Positions 9,312-17,980 of a stretch of 64,000 nucleotides of DNA are shown here, piece after piece. The notes under the pieces are model-generated. The model did not search any database, was not told the DNA's origin, and saw nothing but the letters and a program-made list of their open reading frames with translations. Source of the stretch: an uncultured Cohaesibacter sp. (GTDB taxonomy: Bacteria; Pseudomonadota; Alphaproteobacteria; Rhizobiales; Cohaesibacteraceae); assembly GCF_963664735.1 (NCBI RefSeq), contig NZ_OY761553.1, forward strand, positions 1,689,303 through 1,753,302, in the 5' to 3' direction. Position numbers and translations under genes: made by a program. Within the stretch, counting starts at the first letter, position 1; every line of letters begins with the position of its first letter.

Positions 9312-10133
9312 CTACTGGGCCAAGCCCATAGCTTCGAGCCGCTTGACTGTGCTTGGCAACAGCCCCTTGCGGTCGCGCGCTTCAATGATGAGACGCGGTG
9401 CCGCGTGGATTTCAGACAGAGCCTTGAAAACACCACCCCATGGAACGGACCCTTCACCCGGGTGCCAATGGCGGTCAGCATAGCCGTCCGCATCCTGCAG
9501 ATGGACATGGCCAAGAAGAGCGCCTGCGACGGTGATATAATCTGTCACCGGCGGGGCTTTATATTGCCCATGGGCCAGATGAGCGTGGCCGGTATCGATT
9601 GAGACTTGCAACATCGGGCTATTGATGATTTCAACCAGCTCGCAGCGCAGATTGGGGTCCGCATCGTCGATATTTTCCAGCATCAGGCAGCAGCCGATCT
9701 GTTCGGCGCGCTGAACCACAGGGCCAAGGATCTTCTGTGCGGCTTCAAAGACGTCCGGCTTGATATTGGCATAGTTGGTGAAGTTCAGGGTGTGCCAGAA
9801 AGTGAAAGGGCTGTGCACCACCATGTGTGTTGCACCCAGCTTTTCGCATTTATTCAGGGCATCCAGCAAACGCACAGTGACCACCTGCTGGATCAGCGGA
9901 TCGGTTGCCGCCAGATCAAGGCTGAAAAACGGACCATGAATACCATAAAGACCGCGAAAACCATCCAGCTGATCCTTATAGGCATCGATCAACTCATCCT
10001 GATCGTCATCAAGGACATCAACCATGCAGAAATCCTGCAGTTCGATGGTTCTGTTCTTCTCGAAGATCCAATCCTTCAAGGTGACAAGCTCATCATATTT
10101 GAGCGAAGCGCCGAGCACTGGCAAATGGGACAT
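9312..10133 (-). CDS. Sugar phosphate isomerase/epimerase-like TIM barrel protein
   Basis: This 273-aa protein of the xylose-isomerase-like AP endonuclease 2 superfamily carries the usual metal-binding residues: MLENIDD (Glu), SIDTGHAHLAHG (Asp/His), GHVHLQDADG (His), RHWHPGEGSVPW and the final LIIEAR (Glu). Members interconvert sugars or sugar phosphates, but the substrate cannot be read from sequence. The ATG at 10133 has AAAGGAAAA upstream; a TTG one codon earlier is less likely. It is the last gene of an operon encoding a sugar- or glycerol-phosphate-type ABC importer, so it probably acts on the imported compound. Confidence 0.8.
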   Translation of the reverse strand: MSHLPVLGASLKYDELVTLKDWIFEKNRTIELQDFCMVDVLDDDQDELIDAYKDQLDGFRGLYGIHGPFFSLDLAATDPLIQQVVTVRLLDALNKCEKLGATHMVVHSPFTFWHTLNFTNYANIKPDVFEAAQKILGPVVQRAEQIGCCLMLENIDDADPNLRCELVEIINSPMLQVSIDTGHAHLAHGQYKAPPVTDYITVAGALLGHVHLQDADGYADRHWHPGEGSVPWGGVFKALSEIHAAPRLIIEARDRKGLLPSTVKRLEAMGLAQ

Positions 10134-10181
10134 CAAATTTTCCTTTTATGTGGCCGGAAGCGGGCCGACTCGTTATTTGGG

Positions 10182-11015
10182 CTATTTAATACCAGCGCGC
10201 ATGAAACTTTGAACAAACTGTCGCTGGAAAAGCAGGAAGCCCACAAGAAGAGGACCGGAGGTCATCAGGGTCGCGGCGTTGATCACCGACCATTCCACGC
10301 CTGACTCTGTCATGGAAAAGACCGACAGTCCAACCGTCAAGGGGCGAGTTTCCACCGAATTGGTCACGATCAGAGGCCAGAGGAAATCATTCCAGTGAGC
10401 CGACACAGACACGAGCCCGAATGCAAGATAGGTGGGTTTTGCCAGCGGAATGTATACCCGCCACAAAGTGCCGATCAGCCCTTCGCCCTCGATGCGGGCG
10501 GCATCATCAAGCTCTTTGGGGATGGTCATGAAGGTCTGGCGCAAAAGAAAGATGCAGAAACCCGAGGCGAAGTAAGGCAAGCCAACGGCAAGGATAGTGT
10601 CAACAAGCCCCAGCATGCCCATGGTCTCATAGTTTTTAACCAGCAAAATATCGGGCGTCACCATCAGCTGCAAAAGCACGAGAGTAAATAGGATATTCTT
10701 ACCGGGAAACTTCAGCCGCGCGAAGGCATAAGCGGCAAAGGTGCTCAGCACCAGCTGGGCGGTCAGCGTCATGGCGACCAGTATCATGGTGTTGAGAAAA
10801 TAGCGGGCAAAGGGAGCCTGAGACCAGGCCTTGGGAAAGTTTTCCAAGGTCAGGGGCGCTGTCAGCGTGAAATTGGTCTCATAGGCCGCCGGGTGGAATG
10901 CCGTACAGACAGCATAGGCCAGAGGCAAGATCCACAACAGCGCCAATAGCCACGCACCGAATGTCATCAAGGCCCGATCGAGACGGGCAGCAAGGGTAAA
11001 TTCCTGAGCAGTCAT
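10182..11015 (-). CDS. ABC transporter permease (UgpE/MalG type)
   Basis: This 277-aa inner membrane permease has about six helices. The EAA motif is DDAARIEGEGLIGTLWRVYIPLAKP (about residues 185-209), the loop contacting the ATPase. The family member in E. coli is UgpE, which imports sn-glycerol 3-phosphate. Its start overlaps the preceding permease stop by four bases (ATGA), indicating coupled translation. Confidence 0.92.
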   Translation of the reverse strand: MTAQEFTLAARLDRALMTFGAWLLALLWILPLAYAVCTAFHPAAYETNFTLTAPLTLENFPKAWSQAPFARYFLNTMILVAMTLTAQLVLSTFAAYAFARLKFPGKNILFTLVLLQLMVTPDILLVKNYETMGMLGLVDTILAVGLPYFASGFCIFLLRQTFMTIPKELDDAARIEGEGLIGTLWRVYIPLAKPTYLAFGLVSVSAHWNDFLWPLIVTNSVETRPLTVGLSVFSMTESGVEWSVINAATLMTSGPLLVGFLLFQRQFVQSFMRAGIK

Positions 11016-11881
11016 TTGTAATGCACCTTACGGTCAAGCCAGAAGAATTGGCCAATAGCGAGCAGCGATAGAACGACAAGAATGACCACGGTCATCGCGC
11101 TGGCAGGAGCTGTGTCCCAATACTCAAAGGCCGTTTCATAGATATGGTAGAGCAGCAATCTGGAAGCATTGTTTGGCCCCCCTTGCGTCATGATGAAAAT
11201 GTGATCGATGAGCCGCACCGAGTTGATGATGGCATTGACCAGAATGAACAGGGTCGTCGGCATGATCAGCGGCAGGGTGACACGGCGAAAAAAGGTCCAG
11301 CGCCCTGCCCCTTCGAGCTTGGCTGCCTCGCGCAGCTGTTCCGGTATCGTCTGAAGCGCCGCAAGGTAGAAGATCATAAAGAAGCCTGCATTTTTCCAGA
11401 CTGCAACGACCAGCACCGTATAAAGCACGGTCTCGGTATTGCCCATCCAGTTTTGCGCGGGCAAATCAAACAGGGAGCGGATCTGATCGATGAGGCCGAA
11501 GCTCGGGGTGAAGAAGAACAGCCAGATATTGCCCACGGCGATCATTGGCAAAACGGTCGGCGTAAAATAGGCCATGCGCAGGAAGGAAAGCCCCGTCATG
11601 CGGTTATGCACGAACAGCGCCATGACCAGCGCAATAATGATGGAAGCCGGAATGGTAATCGCTGAATAGATCAGGTTATTCCAGCATGAGCGGATGAAGA
11701 CATCATCTTCAAGCAGATAGCGGTAATTCTCTAGGCCGACGAAATGGGCAGGACGGTGCCCATGGGGCGTTGAGAAAAAGCTGCTGATGACGGTTTCAAT
11801 CGCTGGAATATGGGTAAAGCCCATGAGCAGCACCATTGCCGGCAACAAAAGCAGCAACGCATATATCCAGTCGCGTCTCAT
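11012..11881 (-). CDS. ABC transporter permease (UgpA/MalF type)
   Basis: This 289-aa partner permease has about six membrane segments. The EAA loop REAAKLEGAGRWTFFRRVTLPLIMP (about residues 180-204) is well conserved. MTQGGPNNASRLLLYHIYETAFEYWD is the UgpA-like periplasmic/C-terminal signature. It forms a heterodimer with the following UgpE-like protein. An intercistronic hairpin lies between it and the binding-protein gene. Confidence 0.92.
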   Translation of the reverse strand: MRRDWIYALLLLLPAMVLLMGFTHIPAIETVISSFFSTPHGHRPAHFVGLENYRYLLEDDVFIRSCWNNLIYSAITIPASIIIALVMALFVHNRMTGLSFLRMAYFTPTVLPMIAVGNIWLFFFTPSFGLIDQIRSLFDLPAQNWMGNTETVLYTVLVVAVWKNAGFFMIFYLAALQTIPEQLREAAKLEGAGRWTFFRRVTLPLIMPTTLFILVNAIINSVRLIDHIFIMTQGGPNNASRLLLYHIYETAFEYWDTAPASAMTVVILVVLSLLAIGQFFWLDRKVHYK

Positions 11882-11922
11882 TCTATAACCTCACATGCGA
11901 TCATTCGCTTTAATAGCAAGAA

Positions 11923-11945
11923 GCGAGGGGACCGAGCCCCCTCGC
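11923..11945 (-). other. Intercistronic hairpin downstream of the binding-protein gene
   Basis: GCGAGGGG (11923-11930) and CCCCTCGC (11938-11945) form a perfect 8-bp stem with a 7-nt loop and no T-run. It sits 22 nt past the binding-protein stop inside the operon. Such hairpins commonly stabilise the upstream mRNA or attenuate readthrough, so that the binding protein outnumbers the permeases. Confidence 0.6.
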
Positions 11946-11966
11946 CAAAGCTTGTCCCAACGGGTA

Positions 11967-13247
11967 TTAGCGGTAGTTTTTCAGAACGCGTTCTGCTTTT
12001 TCCTGAGCTTCCTTCAGTGCAGCTTCTGGCGTTTTTTCGCCCGCGAGCGCTGCGTGAATGGCGTCGTTCAGGAAGTTGGTGACTTTCTGGTTCTCATAGG
12101 TGGAAAGCTCTGCCACGGCATATTCAAGCTGGTCGCGCGCAACGGCGGCCTGAGGTACTTCTTTTGCGTAGGCTTTCATGGCTTCGGTTTCCCACGCAGC
12201 CGGGGTTGGAGCAACATAACCGGTTGCGATGGACCATTTGGCAGCCTGTTCCGGCTCGGACATCCATTTCACGAACTGGACAGCGGCTTTCTTCTGCTCT
12301 TCGGAAGCATCCTTGAACACAACGAAGTTGCCACCACCGGTCGGAGCACCAAAACGTTCATGTTTTGGCAGGAAGCCAACACCGAAATCAAACGGTGCGT
12401 TGGTGCGGATGTTGGTAAGGTTGCCCGTGGTGGTCCAGATCATGGCAGACTGACCTTCAAAGAAAGCCTTCGGCGTTGCAGACCAAGAGGTTACGCCCTC
12501 TTCCATGATCTTTTCTTCCTTGGCCATTTTCACCAGGAATGCCAGAGCTTCAACAACTTTCGGGTTGGCGAAGTCGGTCTTGTTGCCTTCTGCGTTGGCA
12601 AGGATTGCACCGGCTGGTGTGGACAGGCCCTGGAACAGCCAGTAAGGGAAGCCGTCAAGCGGAATGCGCAGGCCCCACTGGGTCACGTTGCCGTTGGTGT
12701 CTTTCTTGGTCAGCTTGTGACCATATTCAACCATTTCTTCCCAGGTTGCAGGTGCTTTTTCAGGATCAAGACCGGCTTCCTTGAAGGCTTCCTTGTTCCA
12801 GTACATAACTGGCGTGGAACGCTGGAACGGGATGCCCCATGTTTTGCCGCCGGTCTGACTGTTCAGCATGAAGGCAGGGTAGAAAGAGCCGAACCATTCC
12901 TTGCCTTCTTCCTCAGAGACAAAATCGTCAAATGGTTCGATCAGGTCCTGATCGATCAGGGTGAACATGTCGGTGGAAAGGAGCACGGAAAGCTGAGGCG
13001 CATTGCCACCGCGCGCAGCGGTCATGGCTTTGGTCAGCGCATCGGTGTAGGAACCGGCATAGATCGCATCAATATTCACATCCTTGTGGGATTTGACATA
13101 ATCTTCGGTCAGAGACTTGATGGTGTCAGCGGCTTTACCACCAACGGAAACCGGGAAATAGAACTGCAGATCGACAGCAAAAGCCGGTACTGCAACAGCA
13201 GACAGCAAAGCTGCTGCAATCGTGGTTTTCAGAAAATTGGAAGCCAT
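11967..13247 (-). CDS. ABC transporter substrate-binding protein (UgpB-like)
   Basis: This 426-aa periplasmic binding protein of the carbohydrate family 1 fold has a signal peptide of about 24 residues ending AVAVPAFA. LQFYFPVSVGGKAADTIKSL and GKTWGIPFQRSTPVMYWNK resemble UgpB, the glycerol 3-phosphate and glycerophosphodiester binder. LVKMAKEEKIMEEG and GQSAMIWTTTGNLTNI follow the same family pattern. The ATG at 13247 is chosen because AAGGA lies 8 nt before it and the signal peptide starts there; upstream in-frame starts lengthen the N-terminus without a ribosome site. The ligand is inferred from family only. Confidence 0.88.
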   Translation of the reverse strand: MASNFLKTTIAAALLSAVAVPAFAVDLQFYFPVSVGGKAADTIKSLTEDYVKSHKDVNIDAIYAGSYTDALTKAMTAARGGNAPQLSVLLSTDMFTLIDQDLIEPFDDFVSEEEGKEWFGSFYPAFMLNSQTGGKTWGIPFQRSTPVMYWNKEAFKEAGLDPEKAPATWEEMVEYGHKLTKKDTNGNVTQWGLRIPLDGFPYWLFQGLSTPAGAILANAEGNKTDFANPKVVEALAFLVKMAKEEKIMEEGVTSWSATPKAFFEGQSAMIWTTTGNLTNIRTNAPFDFGVGFLPKHERFGAPTGGGNFVVFKDASEEQKKAAVQFVKWMSEPEQAAKWSIATGYVAPTPAAWETEAMKAYAKEVPQAAVARDQLEYAVAELSTYENQKVTNFLNDAIHAALAGEKTPEAALKEAQEKAERVLKNYR

Positions 13248-13300
13248 TGCTATGGTCCTTTTCATCCTGTTTGACTGTAAAATATGGATTTGGTTATGAA

Positions 13301-14386
13301 TCAAGACCGCAGGGCCTCGACCAGTTTTTGGGACTTGAGAAGACGTGCCCCTGATGCCTTGTCGAACAAGGCCAACTCCTCAGGTGCGAAGGAAAGGGAG
13401 ACCGTGTTGCCGGGGGAGAAATCACTCCGTCCCGAGGCCCGCACGGTGATCATTTCATCGCCGATCTGGCAATCAAGCATGGTGTCGGCGCCCTGAAATT
13501 CAGCCGCTCCGATGGTGGCTTGGAGGAGGCCGTCACTAGCTGGAGAGATGGCTTCTGGTCGGAGCCCAAGCAGCAACGGAGTTCCGGCTTCCTGTTCCAG
13601 TTTTTCGCCCATCGCGCCAAGAGCAGAAGCTTCGAACAGGCTCATGGGAGGTGTTCCGATAAAACGGGCGGCGAAGGTCGTGCGCGGCGCTTCATAAAGA
13701 GTGCGCGGCGCGTCAATCTGTTCCACTTCTCCGGCGTTGAGCAAGACCACCTGATCGGCCATGGTGATGGCTTCAGCCTGATCATGGGTGACATAGACCA
13801 TCGTAAAGCCAAGCTTGCGCTGAAGCGCCCTGAGCTCGACACGCATTTCGTGACGCAGCTTTGCATCCAGGTTGGAAAGAGGTTCATCCATGAGGCAAAT
13901 GGAGCGCTCGGCAATGACCGCACGGGCCAAGGCAACGCGTTGCTGTTGGCCACCGGACAATTCACCCGGCTTGCGATCAAGCAATGTCTCCAGGCCCATC
14001 AGCTCGGCAACAGCCTTCAGCTTTTCAGTGCGCTGCGCCTTGGGTTCCTTACGGGTCTTGAGACCAAAAATGATGTTTTCCGCCACATCGAGATGAGGAA
14101 ACAGTGCGTAAGACTGGAACACCATGGACAAGTCCCGCTTGTCTGGAGGGCAGCGGGTTACATCTTCATCACCAATAAACACAGTGCCTTCAGTTGCGGT
14201 TTCCAACCCGGCAATGATGCGCAACAGAGTAGATTTGCCGCAACCGGAAGGGCCTAGCAGTGCCGTAAACGAGCCTGCCGGAATGGAAATGCTGACCTCG
14301 TTCAAGGCAACGGCCTGATCCCAGCGTTTTGAGATGGCCTTCAATTCAATCGATCGCCCATGATGGGCAGGATGTGCAGCGTTCAT
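13301..14386 (-). CDS. ABC transporter ATPase (UgpC/MalK type)
   Basis: This 361-aa ATPase has Walker A GPSGCGKST, Q-loop VFQSYALFPH, signature LSGGQQQRV, Walker B LMDEPLSNLD and switch VTHDQAEA. A C-terminal regulatory OB-type domain follows residue about 240, as in MalK and UgpC. It lies 26 bp after the DeoR-type regulator and 53 bp before the binding protein, so it is the first transport gene of the operon. Confidence 0.93.
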   Translation of the reverse strand: MNAAHPAHHGRSIELKAISKRWDQAVALNEVSISIPAGSFTALLGPSGCGKSTLLRIIAGLETATEGTVFIGDEDVTRCPPDKRDLSMVFQSYALFPHLDVAENIIFGLKTRKEPKAQRTEKLKAVAELMGLETLLDRKPGELSGGQQQRVALARAVIAERSICLMDEPLSNLDAKLRHEMRVELRALQRKLGFTMVYVTHDQAEAITMADQVVLLNAGEVEQIDAPRTLYEAPRTTFAARFIGTPPMSLFEASALGAMGEKLEQEAGTPLLLGLRPEAISPASDGLLQATIGAAEFQGADTMLDCQIGDEMITVRASGRSDFSPGNTVSLSFAPEELALFDKASGARLLKSQKLVEALRS

Positions 14387-14412
14387 CGCTTGCCTCGCTT
14401 ATAAAAGGTCTA

Positions 14413-15204
14413 TCAGGCGTCAGCCTGATCCTGTCGGTGGGACCTGTTGGCTATGACCAACTCAGTTGAACCAAGACCCCCTTCAAATTGATGCGGAATA
14501 GGTTCGTCGCAGAAAATGCAGGACACATCGGACATATGGCCACCGCGAACATGTGCGGCTCGGCCAAACTTGGTATGATCCATCACGAGAAATGAGGTGC
14601 GGCTGTTTTTCAGGATCGCCCGGCGGCTGCCGACCTCAGCCTCGGAAAAGTCCAGAAGCCCGCCATCCGGCGTTACGCCCGCAACGCCAAAGATGCCGAA
14701 ATCAACCTCGAAGCGATCAAAGAAAGCCTCGACTTCCAGCCCCAGAATGTCCTTGTCACCGGGACGCACGGAGCCGCCGGCAATGGTCACTGACCAGTCG
14801 TGACGCTCGCTCGCCTGCATGGCGACATTGAGGTTGTTGGTAAAAACCTTGAGATTGGCCTTTTCCTGCAAAGCCTCGATCACCATTTCAGGCGTTGTGC
14901 CGATGGAAAGAGCAATCGAGCTCCCATCCGGAATCTGCTTGGCCACTTCAACGGCGATTTGCCGCTTGGCTGTGACATTCATGATCTTGCGCTTGGCATA
15001 AAGCAGGTTGCCAGAGATAGGGGGCGGCTCGACCCCACCCCACACGCGGCGCAACTCGCCAAGCTCACAAAGCGCATTGACGTCCCGCCGGATGGTCTGG
15101 GTGGATACATTGAACTGTTCGGACAAGGCATCGATAGCTGAGAAGCCGCTGTCCGTCACAGTACGAATGATTTCCAATTGCCGTTCGCTATATTGCTTCA
15201 TCAT
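14413..15204 (-). CDS. DeoR/GlpR-type transcriptional regulator
   Basis: This protein of about 263 aa has an N-terminal winged helix: KQYSERQLEIIRTVTDSGF, then ALSEQFNVSTQTIRRDVNAL (recognition helix) and GELRRVWGG. The C-terminal ISOCOT sugar-phosphate-sensing domain contains GSSIALSIGTTPEMVIEAL and VFTNNLNVAM. Members usually repress sugar or glycerol phosphate operons and release DNA on binding a phosphorylated intermediate. The start is uncertain: ATGs at 15216, 15204 and 15201 are possible and the AGGGA site is very close. It is co-directional with and 26 bp from the ABC operon, so it is probably autoregulated with it. Confidence 0.88.
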   Translation of the reverse strand: MMKQYSERQLEIIRTVTDSGFSAIDALSEQFNVSTQTIRRDVNALCELGELRRVWGGVEPPPISGNLLYAKRKIMNVTAKRQIAVEVAKQIPDGSSIALSIGTTPEMVIEALQEKANLKVFTNNLNVAMQASERHDWSVTIAGGSVRPGDKDILGLEVEAFFDRFEVDFGIFGVAGVTPDGGLLDFSEAEVGSRRAILKNSRTSFLVMDHTKFGRAAHVRGGHMSDVSCIFCDEPIPHQFEGGLGSTELVIANRSHRQDQADA

Positions 15205-15477
15205 TCCCTGAACCATCTTGGCAAACAAAAGGTGAGACCAGAAACAAGCCAATCCAGAGAAGGTCTGGTCATTGAGCATTTCAAAAACCACCCCCCTTTT
15301 TGGGGATGTCTTTTCGCTTCCGGACTGTTTGTGATGGGGACGTTAGGCGAGGAATATTTCAGCTATTTGAACGTTATGTGTCATTCAAATGAAATTGAAA
15401 ATGGAACAGAGATTTTTCTCAGAATTCTCAAACAACTGTTTTTATTAAACTATTTTTTCAATTACCAACTGTTCTTA

Positions 15478-15512
15478 ATGTTCATTTGATCACGTCTCTC
15501 AAAAATGAACAT
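15478..15512. promoter_or_regulatory. Candidate DeoR/GlpR-type operator
   Basis: A perfect inverted repeat ATGTTCATTT (15478-15487) / AAATGAACAT (15503-15512) has a 15-nt spacer. Each arm resembles the ATGTTCG half-site known for GlpR operators. It lies in the 774-bp gap between the DeoR-led operon and the divergent phosphodiesterase gene, in an AT-rich promoter-like stretch. The gap 15205-15978 also holds a 14-bp palindrome CTTCAAGCTTGAAG (15548-15561) and no gene I can support. Confidence 0.55.
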
Positions 15513-15978
15513 GACAATAATATGACAGGCAAAATGGCGGATTTGCGCTTCAAGCTTGAAGAATGGCACGGGTTTATTGGCACTAAGAGGTCGTTTCCGC
15601 TGGGCTGAGCCCCTTGCTTTGACGGCGATAGCAAAAGGTCTGTCACTTTTGCACCAGTCCCCTCCGCAGCAGAAAAGCGTATTTTGATATGAGGGCCATG
15701 GCTTCGCTACGGCCCGCGTGCAAGCTTCACTTCTCAAAATTGGAGTTTTTGCCATATCGATAGCAAAGAATCTTCAATTCATTATGAGACTGTCATCTTC
15801 GCAGACCATATTCGCGCTACTTCGAGGATAGGCGTCAGAATCGTTTTTCAAGCCTTCCATCGGTACAGAATCTCCAGCCATTGTCTAGTTTGGCTCCGTT
15901 GCAGGAACAGCGAAGCTGAGAGATTTTGAGCCAAATGGATATAGTGAGCGACAAGAGTGCTTAAGGGGAGCCGGAGAC

Positions 15979-16785
15979 GTGAACAGGAATAATGACATTT
16001 TGAAGTTCATTCATTTGACGGATTGCCATATCGCGCGCGACGGCAACATGGTCTATGGTTCGCAATCAAGCACCCGATTGAGAGCGGCAATCGACAGCAT
16101 CAATAATGAGCATCACGATGCCGAGTTTGTGGTCATCACTGGCGATCTCACCCATCATGGAGACGATGCCGCTTACGAGGCATTTGCGCGTGAGCTACGC
16201 AGGTTGACGGTGCCCGCACACCTGCTCATGGGCAATCATGATGATGTGAAAAGCTTTCGCTTTCACTTTCCTGAAGCACAACGCTGTGACTGCGGTTTCA
16301 TTCAGGGCTCGAAACGCACCCCGTTCGGCCTTTGTCTATTTCTTGACACCAGCCAACCGGGCAGCTCTGCCGGTCGCTATTGCGAGGAAAGGCGGGATTG
16401 GCTGAATGGGGTTCTGAGCGAAACGTCTGGTCCGGTCATGCTTTTCATGCATCATCCCCCGTTCTCTATCGGCATTCCCGGCACGGACGACAGTCAGCTT
16501 GAGGACGCAGATGCGTTCTGGAAAATTCTAAGACCGCACCGCCAACGAATCCGCCACATATTTTTTGGTCATGTCCATCGCATGGTGTTTGGCAGCTGGC
16601 GTGGAATACCCGTTTCCTGCATGCGAGGGCTCAATCATCAGGTTGCTCTTGAATTAAATCGCTCCCCGAAAGGGCAGATTGGCAATTTCGAAGCTCCCGC
16701 TTATGGCGTTGTGCTGATCGACGAGACCCAAATCATGGTGCATATGCACGATTTTCTGGACCGTTCGGAACGGTTTGTCTTCTAG
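15979..16785 (+). CDS. Class III metallophosphoesterase (GpdQ/CpdA-like phosphodiesterase)
   Basis: This 268-aa calcineurin-like phosphoesterase has all dinuclear metal motifs: LTDCH (Asp15, His17), ITGDLTHHGDD (Asp56), MGNHDD (Asn86, His87), FMHHPPF and FFGHVH. Relatives hydrolyse cyclic nucleotides or glycerophosphodiesters. There is no signal peptide, so it is cytoplasmic. It starts at GTG with AAGGGGAG-CCGGAG upstream. It is divergent from the UgpB-like importer, so cleavage of an imported phosphodiester is a reasonable inference. Its stop overlaps the stop of the convergent GlxA-type gene at the palindromic CTAG. Confidence 0.85.
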   Translation: MNRNNDILKFIHLTDCHIARDGNMVYGSQSSTRLRAAIDSINNEHHDAEFVVITGDLTHHGDDAAYEAFARELRRLTVPAHLLMGNHDDVKSFRFHFPEAQRCDCGFIQGSKRTPFGLCLFLDTSQPGSSAGRYCEERRDWLNGVLSETSGPVMLFMHHPPFSIGIPGTDDSQLEDADAFWKILRPHRQRIRHIFFGHVHRMVFGSWRGIPVSCMRGLNHQVALELNRSPKGQIGNFEAPAYGVVLIDETQIMVHMHDFLDRSERFVF

Positions 16786-17765
16786 TCCGGCGACAAAATA
16801 TTGGTGCCGCAAAACTTATGCCGCCATGCAGCCGGAGGAGTGCCGAATTTCTGTCTGAAATGATGGCGCAAAGAGGCTGCGGTTTGAAATCCGGCCTCTT
16901 CTGCGATGCTTTCGATCGGAAGCGCCGTATTCTCAAGCAGATCCTGGCTTCGCCCCAAGCGCTCATCGAGCAACCATTGGGTAAAGCTGGTCCCCATATG
17001 CTTGCGAAAGATTCGTGTGAAGCTGCGTCGGCTCATATGGAGGCGGTCTGCTGCGGTCTCTATGCTGTAGCTCTGCGCCAGATTCTGCCGGATGGTCGCA
17101 ACGAGGTCAGCGAGCCGCTTTTCGGAAATCAATTGCGGCACGGGTCTTTCGATAAACTGGGATTGCCCCCCATCCCTGTGAGGGGCTACCACCATGGAAC
17201 GGGCGACCCTGTTTGAGACTTGAGCACCGAATTGGCACCGCATGACATGAAGACAGCAGTCGATTCCGGCGGCCACCCCTGCAGAGGTGATGATGGAACC
17301 AGCATCTATATAGAGGCGATCGGGCTGGAGAAGGACCTCAGGATAAAGCTGGGCAAAGCGGTCCGCATATGCCCAATGGGTTGTCGCGGCAACTCCGTCC
17401 AGAAGACCGGCTGCACCAAGCACGAATGCTCCTAAACAAAGACCAATGATCGTTACGCCTTTTTCATGCGCTGTTTGCAGCAATTCCAGCAAGGCCACGG
17501 ATGGGCGCACCTCCACATCATGCCATGTAGGCACGATAATCATGTCGCCAGCTTCAAAGCCCGCGCAAGCTGTAAAGTCCTCAAGGATAGACAGGTTGTA
17601 ACCATCTGCGGTTTTAATCTCTCCCTTGCGTTCAGCGCAAAGAAATGAGCGATAGCGCCCTCCCTTGTCCGCCCCCTGCCCGAAAACAGTCATCGGGATC
17701 CACAAGTGGAAAGGGCTGATCTGATCAAACGCAATTACCGCAACCCTTATGGTACGCCCATCCAT
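16782..17765 (-). CDS. GlxA-family AraC-type transcriptional regulator
   Basis: This 327-aa protein has an N-terminal DJ-1/PfpI-like sensor (residues about 6-190, with the nucleophile-elbow GLCLGAF at Cys110) and a C-terminal AraC double helix-turn-helix (about 215-320; YSIETAADRLHMSRRSFTRIFRKHMG and PIESIAEEAGFQTAASLRHHFRQKFG). AAGGAGAAG lies just upstream of the ATG. Such regulators often control catabolism of quaternary amines or nitrogen compounds. It is divergent from the isochorismatase-family gene with a 215-bp shared promoter region, so that gene is its likely target. Confidence 0.9.
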   Translation of the reverse strand: MDGRTIRVAVIAFDQISPFHLWIPMTVFGQGADKGGRYRSFLCAERKGEIKTADGYNLSILEDFTACAGFEAGDMIIVPTWHDVEVRPSVALLELLQTAHEKGVTIIGLCLGAFVLGAAGLLDGVAATTHWAYADRFAQLYPEVLLQPDRLYIDAGSIITSAGVAAGIDCCLHVMRCQFGAQVSNRVARSMVVAPHRDGGQSQFIERPVPQLISEKRLADLVATIRQNLAQSYSIETAADRLHMSRRSFTRIFRKHMGTSFTQWLLDERLGRSQDLLENTALPIESIAEEAGFQTAASLRHHFRQKFGTPPAAWRHKFCGTNILSPD

Positions 17766-17980
17766 GAATGCTTCTCCTTGCTCCTGGCAGTCTGCCTTCT
17801 GCTCGCGCCCGGGCAGCTTGGCTTTTTTGCGGCAGAGATGTTACTTTGGCCCGATCTTGGCACACATTGTCCTTCGGGTCACTTTCTTCTTTCCTTGATC
17901 TGGCTAATCTCATCATCACATCGACACTGTGGGCAAGATCAAGCCCGCTTCCGTCCCGATTATGAAATGGATAAAATGCC

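Noticed and set aside
11895-13274. Long plus-strand open frame opposite the UgpB-like gene
   Set aside because: Antisense shadow of a clear signal-peptide-bearing binding protein.
15462-15755. Open frame of 97 codons on the minus strand between deoR and the phosphodiesterase gene
   Set aside because: No ribosome site, no recognisable product, and it crosses the candidate operator and promoter region.
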